From Achromobacter xylosoxidans (GTDB lineage Bacteria; Pseudomonadota; Gammaproteobacteria; Burkholderiales; Burkholderiaceae_B): 64,000 nt of DNA. The translations under genes were made by a program, and so were the position numbers. This document shows, piece by piece, positions 1-8,450 of the stretch. The notes under the pieces are model-generated. The model did no database searches. It worked only from the letters and a program-made list of their open reading frames with translations, and was not told the DNA's origin. Position 1 is the first letter of the stretch, and each line of letters begins with the position of its first letter. The DNA is taken from positions 289,808 to 353,807 of the forward strand of contig NZ_MTLG01000110.1 of NCBI RefSeq assembly GCF_002192695.1, in the 5' to 3' direction.

Positions 1-951
1 GGTGACGTTGGCGGCCGTCAGGCGCGCGTCTTCCAGAGCCAGTGCGACGGGCTGGACATGCGCGCCGTCGGCTTTCCAGCGGGCGAGAACCGCCCGGGCA
101 TGCCGGGAGACTTCCAGTTCCGCGGGGGCGGAACCGAAGAACGCGTCCAGCGTGCCTACGCGCCAGCCCGGGCTTGCGCCGCGGCTGCCGCCGTGCCGGC
201 CATCCCAGGCTGCCATCACCGACCACAGGATTGCGAGATCCGCATGGCTGCGGGTCATGGGGCCGACCGTGTCCAGCGTCGGCGACAGCGGCACCACGCC
301 GGCGTTGCTGTAGCGTCCGGCCGTGGGGCGCAGGCCCCATACCTGGTTGAAGGCTGCGGGGATGCGGATCGAACCGCTGGTGTCGGTGCCTATTGCGGCC
401 GCCGCGAAGCTGGACGCCACGGCGACGGCGCTGCCGCCGCTGGATCCGCCAGGCACGCGCGCGGCGTCGTAGGCGTTGCGCGTGCGGCCGGATAGTGAAG
501 AAACGTTGGTGATGCCGCAGGCCAGTTCGTGCAGCGTGGTCTTGCCCAGCACGACGGCGCCGGCTTCGCGCAGCCGACGCACGACCTCGGCATCGCGCCG
601 CGGCCGGCGTGCGGCCAGCGCGAGCGAGCCCGCGGTGGCGGGCATGCCCGCGGCATCGATGTTGTCCTTGAGCAGAAGGGGAACGCCATGCAACGGTCCC
701 AGCGCCGCCCCGAGCTGCCTTTCCCTATCCCGATCGGCGGCCTCGGCCAGCGCCTGGCTGTTCAGCGCGATGACCGCGTTGAGCGCAGGCCCGGCCTGGT
801 CGTGCGCCGCGATGCGCGCCAGGTAGGCGCGCACCAGGTCCATGGCGCTGAGCGAGCCTGCCGCCATGGCCGCCCGCAGCTCGGCAATGCCGCGGCCAAA
901 GACCGGGTCGAGGCCAGGCAGGGGACCCGCCAGCAGGCGCGGCGCGCTCAT
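1..951 (-). CDS. Amidase (amidase-signature family), 3' end missing
   Basis: Amidase-signature serine hydrolase that cleaves carboxamide bonds; the substrate is unknown. The first 317 codons are present and the C-terminus lies beyond the window edge. The Ser-cisSer-Lys triad is visible: Lys in LLKDNID near residue 95, the cis-Ser in GGSSGGSA near 168, and the nucleophile region GTDTSGSIRIP near 190. The ATG overlaps the stop of the upstream ABC ATPase gene (ATGA), so it is the last visible gene of the M81/peptide-transport operon. A role in hydrolysing the imported peptide or amide is inferred from context only. Confidence 0.88.
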   Translation of the reverse strand, partial: MSAPRLLAGPLPGLDPVFGRGIAELRAAMAAGSLSAMDLVRAYLARIAAHDQAGPALNAVIALNSQALAEAADRDRERQLGAALGPLHGVPLLLKDNIDAAGMPATAGSLALAARRPRRDAEVVRRLREAGAVVLGKTTLHELACGITNVSSLSGRTRNAYDAARVPGGSSGGSAVAVASSFAAAAIGTDTSGSIRIPAAFNQVWGLRPTAGRYSNAGVVPLSPTLDTVGPMTRSHADLAILWSVMAAWDGRHGGSRGASPGWRVGTLDAFFGSAPAELEVSRHARAVLARWKADGAHVQPVALALEDARLTAANVT

Positions 952-1955
952 CGGAAGTGGCACGCCATCCAGTGCTGCCCGGCGTCCGAGCCGTCAGGCC
1001 GCTGGGTCAGGGCAGGCTGCTTCTCTTTGCACAGGGGCTGCGCCAGCGGGCAGCGCGTGTGGAAGCGGCAGCCGCTGGGCGGATTTGCCGGGCTGGGCGG
1101 ATCGCCTTGCAGCAGCTTGCGCTGCGCGGGCTTGTGCGGATCCGGAACCGGCACCGCGGACAGCAGGATCTCGGTGTAGGGATGCAGCGGACGCGAGAAC
1201 AGCGTGTCGCGGTCGGCGACCTCGACGATGCGGCCCAGGTACATCACCGCGACCCGATGGCTGATGTGGCGCACTACCGCCAGGTCATGCGCCACGAACA
1301 GGTAGGCGATGCCCATTTCTTCCTGCAGGTCCATCAGCAGGTTGATCACCTGCGCCTGCACCGACACGTCCAGCGCGGACACGGGCTCGTCGCACACGAT
1401 CAGCTTGGGCCGCAGGGCCAGCGCGCGCGCGATGCCCAGGCGCTGCCGCTGGCCGCCGGAGAACTCATGGGGGAACTTCTTCATCGCCTCCGGACGCAGG
1501 CCCACCTTGGAGAACAGCCAGGCGATCTCGTCGGCGCGGGCGCGGCCGCCCGAGGCCGGGAAGTTCTGCAGCGGTTCGCCGACGATGTCGCCTGCCGTCA
1601 GCCGGGGATTCAGCGACGCGTACGGGTCCTGGAAGATGATCTGCATGTCGCGCCGGCGGCTGCGCATCTGCTCGGCCGACAGCGCCAGGATTTCCTCGCC
1701 TTCCAGCCGCACGGATCCCGAGGTCGGCTGGATCAGGCGCAGCACGGATTTTCCGGTGGTGGTCTTGCCGCAGCCGGATTCGCCCACCAAGGCCAGGGTC
1801 TCGCCCTTGGCCACGGAAAAGGACACGCCGTCCACGGCCTGGATGACCTTGCGGCGCGGCTTGAACCAGCCGCCCGCGCCGGGGTAGTGCATTTTCAGGT
1901 CGCGCACTTCCAGCAAGGGCGTGGCCGGGGCGGCGGGCTGGTTGCGGGCGCTCAT
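948..1955 (-). CDS. Peptide/nickel ABC transporter ATP-binding protein (DppF type)
   Basis: Cytoplasmic ATPase of an oligopeptide-type importer, 335 residues. Walker A GESGCGKT is at about 58-65, the signature FSGGQRQR near the middle, and Walker B with the D-loop reads VCDEPVSALD. The C-terminal oligopeptide-transporter region holds the Cys-containing CRFHTRCP segment usual for DppD/DppF proteins. The frame is open further upstream, but the ATG at 1955 is chosen because it overlaps the previous stop (ATGA) and has GGAG about 8 bases upstream. It pairs with the adjacent DppD-type ATPase. Confidence 0.93.
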   Translation of the reverse strand: MSARNQPAAPATPLLEVRDLKMHYPGAGGWFKPRRKVIQAVDGVSFSVAKGETLALVGESGCGKTTTGKSVLRLIQPTSGSVRLEGEEILALSAEQMRSRRRDMQIIFQDPYASLNPRLTAGDIVGEPLQNFPASGGRARADEIAWLFSKVGLRPEAMKKFPHEFSGGQRQRLGIARALALRPKLIVCDEPVSALDVSVQAQVINLLMDLQEEMGIAYLFVAHDLAVVRHISHRVAVMYLGRIVEVADRDTLFSRPLHPYTEILLSAVPVPDPHKPAQRKLLQGDPPSPANPPSGCRFHTRCPLAQPLCKEKQPALTQRPDGSDAGQHWMACHFR

Positions 1956-3022
1956 GCTTGGACTCCAGTGAGGGCGGCGCCAGGCGTCGCGGAAGCGGCC
2001 GCCTGCGGGGCAGGTTGCGCGGCGACGCGCACCGCTTCGTGACAGGCCACCACGTGGTCGCTGCCATGTTCCATCAGTTGCGGCGCTTCGGTGCGGCAAC
2101 GTTCGGTGGCGTAGGCGCAGCGCGGCGCGAAGCTGCAGCCCTTGCCCAGCTCGCTGGGCGCGGGCACCATGCCAGGGATCTCGGCCAGCCGCTGCGTCGA
2201 GGTGTTCATCGAGGGCATCGATGCCATCAGCGCTCGCGTGTACGGGTGCAAGGGGCGGTCGAACAGCTCGGTGACGGGCGCTTCTTCCACCTTGCGGCCG
2301 GCGTACATCACCGCCACGCGATCACAGCATTCGGCCACCACGCCCAGGTCGTGGGTGATCAGCACGATGCCCATGCCCAGGCTTTGCTGCAGGCTGCGCA
2401 GCAGGTCCACGATCTGCGCCTGGATGGTCACGTCCAGCGCCGTGGTCGGCTCGTCGGCGATCAGCACCTCGGGATTACAGGCCAGGGCCAGCGCGATCAT
2501 CACGCGCTGCCGCATGCCGCCGGACAGCTGGTACGGATACTCGTGCACGCGCCGTTCGGGTTCGGCGATCTGCACCAGGCGCAGCATTTCCTCGGCGCGG
2601 CGGTAGGCCTCGCGGCGGCCGAGCTTCTGGTGCAGCATGACCGTTTCCGCGATCTGCCGGCCCACCGTCAGCACGGGGTTCAACGAGGTCATCGGCTCCT
2701 GGAAGATCATCGAGATCCGGTTGCCGCGGATCTGGCGCATCTGTTTTTCGGTCAGGCCCAGCAGGTCGGTGCCGCGATAGCGGATCTGGCCGCCGGCATA
2801 GCGCCCGGGCGGCGTCGGGATCAGCCGCAGGATGGACAGCGCGGTGACGCTCTTGCCGCAGCCGGACTCGCCGACCACGCCCAGCGTGCGGCCAGCCCGC
2901 ACCTGGTAGGACACGCCGTCCACCGAACGCACGGTGCCGGACACGGTATCGAAGTAGGTGCGCAGGTTGTCGACTTCGAGCAGCACGTCGCCCGGGGCGA
3001 CGGCGGCGGGGGATATAGCCAT
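1952..3022 (-). CDS. Peptide/nickel ABC transporter ATP-binding protein (DppD type)
   Basis: Second ATPase of the same importer, 356 residues. Walker A GESGCGKS is at about 51-58, followed by signature LSGGMRQR and Walker B LIADEPTTALD. The C-terminal CSFAPRCAYA segment matches the Opp/Dpp ATPase extension. A GGGAG ribosome binding site lies about 7 bases before the ATG. The gene sits 16 bases after the permease gene and overlaps the next ATPase by 4 bases. Two separate ATPases are normal for Dpp/Opp importers. Confidence 0.93.
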   Translation of the reverse strand: MAISPAAVAPGDVLLEVDNLRTYFDTVSGTVRSVDGVSYQVRAGRTLGVVGESGCGKSVTALSILRLIPTPPGRYAGGQIRYRGTDLLGLTEKQMRQIRGNRISMIFQEPMTSLNPVLTVGRQIAETVMLHQKLGRREAYRRAEEMLRLVQIAEPERRVHEYPYQLSGGMRQRVMIALALACNPEVLIADEPTTALDVTIQAQIVDLLRSLQQSLGMGIVLITHDLGVVAECCDRVAVMYAGRKVEEAPVTELFDRPLHPYTRALMASMPSMNTSTQRLAEIPGMVPAPSELGKGCSFAPRCAYATERCRTEAPQLMEHGSDHVVACHEAVRVAAQPAPQAAASATPGAALTGVQA

Positions 3023-3038
3023 GGCGTGCTCCCAGGTC

Positions 3039-3932
3039 TTAGCGTTGATTGGCCAGGCGGGGGTCGAGCGCGTCGCGCAGGCCGTCGCCCATCAGGTTGA
3101 TCGCCAGCACGGTGATGGCCAGCAGGATGCCTGGGTACAGGATGGTGTAGAACGCCACCGCCACGTAGTTGCGGGCGTCGGCCATCATGTTGCCCCAGCT
3201 GGGCACCTGGGCCGGCACGCCTACGCCCAGGAACGACAGCACCGCCTCGGTCAGCACCGCGGTGGCGGCGATGAACGTGGCCTGCACCACCAGCGGCGTC
3301 ACCATGTTGGGCAGCACGTGGCGGCGCAGGATCACCGGCAGGCGCGTGCCTATGGCGTGGGCGGCCTCGACGTAGAGCTGTTCGCGCAGCGTCAACGCCA
3401 GGGACCGCACCAGGCGCACCACGCGCGGCACCTGCGGGATCGCGATGGCGATGATCACCGTGGTCAGGCTGGCGCGGATCACTGCCATCAAGGCGATGGC
3501 CAGCAGGATGTCGGGGATGGCCATCATGCCGTCCATGATGCGCATGATGATGGCGTCGGCCCAGCGCACGAAGCCCGCCAGCAGGCCCAGCACCACGCCG
3601 ACCGCCGTGGCGATCAGCGCCACCACGATGGCGACGACGAGCGACACGCGGCCGCCCCAGACCACGCGGCTGAATACGTCTCGGCCCAGCGCGTCGGTGC
3701 CGAAGTAATGCTCGGCCGACGGCGGCTTCATGCGTTGCAGCGGATTGATGTTGATGGGGTTGTGCGTGGCGATCCAGGGCGCGGCGGCTGCCAGCGTCGC
3801 CACGATCAGCAACAGCGCCAGGCCCAGGATCAAGGTGGGGTGCTTGCGTATCCAGCGCCAGCGGCGGCCGCTGGCGCTCAGCGCCTCGTGCAGCACCACG
3901 GGCGGGCTGGTGGAAATAGAGCTTTCTGACAT
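3039..3932 (-). CDS. Peptide ABC transporter permease (DppC type)
   Basis: Inner-membrane permease, 297 residues, with an N-terminal hydrophobic segment near residues 32-55 followed by the FGTDALGRDVFSRVVWG segment typical of DppC/OppC. The EAA-loop region reads EAAHAIGTRLPVILRRHVLPN. It is the second of two permease genes, between the DppB-type permease (18-base gap) and the ATPases. It forms the channel with the DppB partner; substrate choice is set by the binding protein encoded upstream. Confidence 0.93.
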   Translation of the reverse strand: MSESSISTSPPVVLHEALSASGRRWRWIRKHPTLILGLALLLIVATLAAAAPWIATHNPININPLQRMKPPSAEHYFGTDALGRDVFSRVVWGGRVSLVVAIVVALIATAVGVVLGLLAGFVRWADAIIMRIMDGMMAIPDILLAIALMAVIRASLTTVIIAIAIPQVPRVVRLVRSLALTLREQLYVEAAHAIGTRLPVILRRHVLPNMVTPLVVQATFIAATAVLTEAVLSFLGVGVPAQVPSWGNMMADARNYVAVAFYTILYPGILLAITVLAINLMGDGLRDALDPRLANQR

Positions 3933-3951
3933 GATTCTTCCCTGCGGCGGC

Positions 3952-4887
3952 TCAGTAACGGATGCGAGGATCGAACAGCCGGTAGCTGAGGTCGATCAGC
4001 AGATTGATCAGCACGTAGGTGCCCGCCGATAGCAGCAGCACGCTCTGGATCACCGGATAGTCGTGGTGCTGGACGGCGTCGATGACCAGGCGGCCGATGC
4101 CGGGAATGGCGAACACCGTCTCGGTCACGACCACGCCGCCGATCAGCAGCGCGATGCCCACGCCCACCGTGGTGGCGATGGGGATGGCGGCATTGCGCAG
4201 TGCGTGCTCCAGCACCGGCAGCACCGCCAGGCCCTTGGCGCGCGCCGTGCGGATGTAGTCCTCGTGCAGCACCTCCACCACGGTTGCACGGGTCATGCGG
4301 GTGATCAGCGCGATGTACACCAGCGCCAGGTTGATACAGGGCAGGGTCAGGTTGCGCAGCCAGGGCCCCACGCCCTCGGACAGGCTGACATAGCCCTGCA
4401 CCGGCAGCCATTGCAGCTTGATGGCGAAGCCGTAGATCAGCAGGTAGCCGACCAGGAACACCGGCACTGAAAACGCCAGCACGGCGAACAGCATCACCAG
4501 GCGGTCGACCCAGGTGCCGGCGCGGTAGGCGGCCAGCACGCCCAGCGGCACGGCCACGACGATGGAAACCAGCATCGTGAGCGCGGCAATGGACAAGGTG
4601 GGTTCCACCCGCTGCGCCAGCAGCTGCGTCACGGGCACGTGGGTGAAGATGGACGTGCCCAGGTCGCCTTGCAGCAGTTTGCCCGCCCACAGCCCGAACT
4701 GCCGCCACAGCGGCTCGTCCAGGCCCAGCGCCACGCGCAGCTTGGCGATGTCGTCGGCGGAGGCGAAATCTCCGGCGATGAGCGCCGCCGGATCTCCCGG
4801 CGACAGGTGGATCAGCAGGAAGACGATCACCGCCACCACTGCCATGACAGGCACGATGGCTAGCACTCGCCGGATGATGTAACCCAT
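3952..4887 (-). CDS. Peptide ABC transporter permease (DppB type)
   Basis: Inner-membrane permease, 311 residues, with the DppB N-terminus MGYIIRRVLAIVPV and the following HLSPGDPA segment. The EAA-like loop reads EVLHEDYIRTARAKGL, and the protein ends RLFDPRIRY, as is usual for this family. It lies 34 bases after the binding-protein gene in the same operon. It is the DppC partner in the transmembrane channel. Confidence 0.93.
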   Translation of the reverse strand: MGYIIRRVLAIVPVMAVVAVIVFLLIHLSPGDPAALIAGDFASADDIAKLRVALGLDEPLWRQFGLWAGKLLQGDLGTSIFTHVPVTQLLAQRVEPTLSIAALTMLVSIVVAVPLGVLAAYRAGTWVDRLVMLFAVLAFSVPVFLVGYLLIYGFAIKLQWLPVQGYVSLSEGVGPWLRNLTLPCINLALVYIALITRMTRATVVEVLHEDYIRTARAKGLAVLPVLEHALRNAAIPIATTVGVGIALLIGGVVVTETVFAIPGIGRLVIDAVQHHDYPVIQSVLLLSAGTYVLINLLIDLSYRLFDPRIRY

Positions 4888-4921
4888 GGTTGTCTCGCGT
4901 ATCGATTAGGCTGGTTGCGGA

Positions 4922-6505
4922 CTACTTGTCCAGCACCCACAGGTTCGGCAGGCTCCAGATCTTCTCCGCGTTCTTCAGGCTGTTGTGCGAAGCGAATGCC
5001 CGCGAATACTGGCCCACCGAGATTGCGGGGAAAGCCTCATAGGCGCGCTCCTGGAACAGGTCGAGGACGCGCTTGCGCTCATCCGAACTGGTGGCCGCGA
5101 TCCACTGGGCGCGCAGTTCGTCCAGCTTCTTGTCGCAGGGCCAGCCGGGCAGGCTGTTGCCGCACACCGCGCCCAGGTAGGTGTTGCTGATGGGCGAGTC
5201 GACGTTGAATTCGGAGGCGGCCGACAGGAAGATGTTCCAGCCGCCCTTGTCGATGGATTCCTTGCGGGCGCGGCGGGCGGTCAGCGTGGCCCAGTCCATG
5301 GACTGGATGTCGAGGTTGACGCCGATGTCCTGCAGCGCCTGGATGGCGACCAGCGTGGCGGAGTTCAGGTAGGCCAGGTCGGTGGGAAGCAGGATCGCAA
5401 TCTTCTCGCCCTTGTATCCGGCTTCGGCCAGCAGCTTCTTGGCCAGCGCGGGATCGGGCTTGGCATAGGGCGCCGCGCCGGCGGTGGTGTCGTTGGGGCC
5501 GCCGCAGATGAAGACCGTGGCGCAATACTTCATGCGCAGGTCGTCCGGGTAGCCCATGGCGGCGGTGAACTTGTCCTGGTCCACCAGGTGGGCCACGGCC
5601 TGGCGCGCCTTCTCGTTGTTGAACGGCGGCATGGACTGGTTCAGGATGATGTAGCCCTGGGCGCGCTCCATCACGCCGATCTTGACGTTCTTGTTGCCGC
5701 GCAAGGCGTCGATGTAGTCCGCCGGCGCTTGTTCGATCATATCGACTTCGCCGTTGGTCAGCGCGGCGGTGGCGCTATTGGAATCGGGAAGCACGCGCCA
5801 TTCCACGCGCGGGATGTGCGGGGTCTTGTTGCCGGCCAGGCCGTCGGCCTGGGCCTTGGGGCCGACGTAGTTCGGGTTCTGCTCGAACACGATCTTGCTG
5901 CCGGGCACCCATTCTGCGCGCTTGAAGAGGTAGGGGCCGGAGCCTACGACCTCGGTCAGCGGGCGGTCGGCCGGCTGCGAGGCCAGGCGCTGGGGCAGGA
6001 TGAACGCGGGATAGCTGGACACCTTCGCCAGGCCTTCGAGCACCAGGTCGAACGGCTGGTCCAGCGTCAGCTTGAAGGTGCTGGCGTCCACCGCTTCCCA
6101 CTTGCCGCCGGCGCGCGTGATGGCCTGGCCGATGTTGTCGCGCGCGGACCAGCGCTGCAGGGACGCGATCACGTCGGCGGTGGTCAGCGCCTGGCCGTCG
6201 CTGAACTTCAGGCCGGGCAGCAGCGTGAAGGTCCAGGTCTTCTTGTCGTCGCTGGCCGAGTATTTCTCTACCATCTGCGGCTGCGGCTTGCTGTGCGAGT
6301 CCATCGCGAACAGCGTGTCGTACACCATGTAGCCGAAGTTGCGCGTGATGTAGGCGGTGGTGAAGGTCGGGTCCAGCACCTTCAGGTCGGCGTGCGGCAC
6401 GATGCGCAGGGTCTTGGCCTGCTGCGCGTGCGCCGGCGCGGCGCCAAGGGTGAAGGCCAGGCCGAGCGTGGCCGTCGAGAACAGGCAAAGCAGGCGTTTT
6501 TTCAT
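4922..6505 (-). CDS. Periplasmic peptide-binding protein (SBP family 5)
   Basis: Extracytoplasmic solute-binding protein of the oligopeptide importer, 527 residues, the usual length for family 5. The signal peptide runs to about residue 27 (AAPAHAQQ). The family pattern is present: TLRIVPHADLKVLDPTFTT, then SASDDKKTWTFTL and LKFSDGQALTTADVI. It is encoded between an M81 peptidase and the permeases, so the ligand is probably the M81 substrate or its product. The family also binds non-peptide ligands such as nickel, opines and glutathione, so the ligand cannot be read from the sequence. Confidence 0.92.
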   Translation of the reverse strand: MKKRLLCLFSTATLGLAFTLGAAPAHAQQAKTLRIVPHADLKVLDPTFTTAYITRNFGYMVYDTLFAMDSHSKPQPQMVEKYSASDDKKTWTFTLLPGLKFSDGQALTTADVIASLQRWSARDNIGQAITRAGGKWEAVDASTFKLTLDQPFDLVLEGLAKVSSYPAFILPQRLASQPADRPLTEVVGSGPYLFKRAEWVPGSKIVFEQNPNYVGPKAQADGLAGNKTPHIPRVEWRVLPDSNSATAALTNGEVDMIEQAPADYIDALRGNKNVKIGVMERAQGYIILNQSMPPFNNEKARQAVAHLVDQDKFTAAMGYPDDLRMKYCATVFICGGPNDTTAGAAPYAKPDPALAKKLLAEAGYKGEKIAILLPTDLAYLNSATLVAIQALQDIGVNLDIQSMDWATLTARRARKESIDKGGWNIFLSAASEFNVDSPISNTYLGAVCGNSLPGWPCDKKLDELRAQWIAATSSDERKRVLDLFQERAYEAFPAISVGQYSRAFASHNSLKNAEKIWSLPNLWVLDK

Positions 6506-6562
6506 CGCGCTAGGCTCCCATCTTGTTGGTGGATGCGCCGGCGTCCACGCGCCGGCAGGGTC

Positions 6563-8002
6563 TTACAGCGGCCACTTGGGCAGCCGGATATTGCGGTACG
6601 TGAGCGTCTTCCAGTCGGGCGTGGCGACGCCTTTGCCGCCGACATAGATGATGTGGCGCGCGACCTTGGAGAACGAGGCATGGAAATGCTGGGCCGACTT
6701 GACCACCACGATCTTCCTGGAAGAAAGATCGCAGCCCAGCTGCGTGAACAGGTCCATGTTGATGGCCTGGTTGCGCAGCGAGGTCAGCACGATCTCGATG
6801 CCCTGGGTCTCGACCAGGGCGCAGTCGCCCATGGCCGCCGGCGCGCCGGACAGGCCCGTCATGATCAGGTCGGCCTGGATGGCCTTGACCGTGCAGCGCA
6901 GGTCCAGCGGATCGCCGGACAGCGGGCCGACCTTGCCGCCGATGCGCAGGTCCAGCTCCGCGCCGGGGCCGGCGTCGAAGGCGATGCGCGCCGACACCGG
7001 ATCCCACATGGGGCCTAGCGCCGCGTTCGTCACGCCTCGTTCCAGCATGCGGCTCAGGACAAATGTGGCGTCGCCGGGCGCGCCGCTGCCGGGATTGTCG
7101 GGCCGGTCGGCCAGCACCACCGGACCGTCGCCGAAGGCCAAGGCTTCATCCAGCGCCTGGTCCACGCTGCGGTAGGGCACCATGAGCTGTTCGCGCATGC
7201 CGATGAGCTCATCGGCCAGGCGGCGCGCCAGCGTTTGCGCAAGCGCGGCATCGCCATCGGCGTAGACCAGCACCTTGGTGCCCATTTCCGGCACGTCGCC
7301 GGTGGCGAAGCCCTGCGCCGCCGAGATCGACAGGATGCCGTCGCGGCCTTCCAGCGCCTTGATGCGGCTGACGAAGCCCTGCGCCGGTTCGCGCGTGGTG
7401 TGCATGGGCACGATCATTTCGCAGTCGATCAATGCCGCGACGGGCCGCGTGCGGCCGGCCTGCGCGTCCAGGCACAAGGCCAGCAGGTCTTCCGCGCGTT
7501 CGCGGATGTCGGTGTGGGGATATTCCTTGAACAGCACCAGCACCGTGGCCTGTTCCACCATCAGCGGCGTCAGGTGCGCGTGCGGGTCCAGTTCTGCGCC
7601 CACCACCACATCGGGTCCGACGATCTCGCGCACGCGGCGCAGGATGTCGCCCTCGCAGTCGTCGTAGCCGTCGGCCACCATGGCGCCGTGCAGGCCCAGC
7701 AAGACCATGTCCACCGGCATGGCCGCGCGCAGGTCGGCCAGGATCTGGTCGCGCAGCGTCTCATAGGCGGCGCGGGTGGTCGTGCCGCCCGGCTGCGCGG
7801 ACGTCACCAGGCCTTCGGCCAGCGTCCAGCCGGCTTCGCGGCCGCGCTGGCGCGCCACGAATAGCGGCGCGCCGGCGAAGGTCACCGTGTCCGGATGCGT
7901 ACCCGCCGGGTAGTAGTCGCGGTCCTGGAAGGAGGCGAGGCTGGTGGGCATGGGCGCGAAGGTGTTGGTTTCGGTGCCCAGGCCGGCGCTGAAGATCTTC
8001 AT
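6563..8002 (-). CDS. M81 family metallopeptidase (MlrC-like), copy A
   Basis: Zinc metallopeptidase of the M81/MlrC family, 479 residues, near the usual family length. MlrC in Sphingomonas linearises and degrades microcystin peptides; most relatives have unknown substrates. Visible family features are the N-terminal GTETNTF, the DPHAHLT segment with likely metal-binding Asp and His, and the C-terminal KSAQHFHA region. The frame is open well upstream, but the ATG at 8002 starts the conserved domain and aligns with the start of copy B. It is the first gene of a leftward operon with a complete peptide importer and an amidase. Confidence 0.9.
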   Translation of the reverse strand: MKIFSAGLGTETNTFAPMPTSLASFQDRDYYPAGTHPDTVTFAGAPLFVARQRGREAGWTLAEGLVTSAQPGGTTTRAAYETLRDQILADLRAAMPVDMVLLGLHGAMVADGYDDCEGDILRRVREIVGPDVVVGAELDPHAHLTPLMVEQATVLVLFKEYPHTDIRERAEDLLALCLDAQAGRTRPVAALIDCEMIVPMHTTREPAQGFVSRIKALEGRDGILSISAAQGFATGDVPEMGTKVLVYADGDAALAQTLARRLADELIGMREQLMVPYRSVDQALDEALAFGDGPVVLADRPDNPGSGAPGDATFVLSRMLERGVTNAALGPMWDPVSARIAFDAGPGAELDLRIGGKVGPLSGDPLDLRCTVKAIQADLIMTGLSGAPAAMGDCALVETQGIEIVLTSLRNQAINMDLFTQLGCDLSSRKIVVVKSAQHFHASFSKVARHIIYVGGKGVATPDWKTLTYRNIRLPKWPL

Positions 8003-8450
8003 GGCCGGGCCCCCGGACAGGCTGCTGCATGCGCCGCGGCGCGTGCGGCGTTCCAGGTCGACGACATAGCTTTCCCCTTGTATGGATCGGATTTCCGTCA
8101 CTGCCGCCACATGAAAGGGGGCCTTGCGTTCCGTACCGCGGATCATCGGCGGCACACAAGCGAGGCACAAATAGCTAACGAGCGCCCATGGATAACCCAA
8201 GGTTATGGTGTGCGGTTTTTCGGGGAAAATCGCGGCAAAAAGCGCGCAGATCGGCTGCATTTAAGGGAAAACGATAGGGCAGCCCAAAGCGCTTGCGCGC
8301 ACATATGAAAGGTTATGGACAGTTCACGATTTGGAATTTGTAGGCTTGCGCAGGCCGGACCAGAATCAAGCCCTGATCCGGGCCGCATGCCTAGCGCGGT
8401 CCGTTGCCTTTCCATCCCCTAGCGGCGCGCCGCGCCCTGGAGCCACTCCC
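8003..8450. other. Divergent intergenic region between the two M81 genes
   Basis: This 448-base stretch separates two divergent start codons and holds no convincing coding sequence; the open frames entering it are upstream extensions of the two M81 genes. It is more A+T-rich than its surroundings between about 8160 and 8340. It contains an ATAACC-N3-GGTTAT inverted repeat at 8191-8205 and a further GGTTATGG copy at 8311-8318. It probably carries both promoters; no clear -35/-10 pair stands out. Confidence 0.6.
8191..8205. promoter_or_regulatory. LysR-type box candidate, ATAACC-N3-GGTTAT
   Basis: A perfect 6-base inverted repeat with a 3-base spacer; it contains the T-N11-A pattern common to LysR-family sites. 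GGTTATGG occurs here (8200-8207) and again at 8311-8318. No LysR gene is adjacent, so the regulator is unknown. Confidence 0.4.

Noticed and set aside
4985..7018. A 677-codon open frame on the plus strand
   Set aside because: It is antisense to the peptide-binding protein and M81 copy A. Its composition (His, Gln, Gly, Val rich) and lack of recognisable motifs mark it as a shadow frame.
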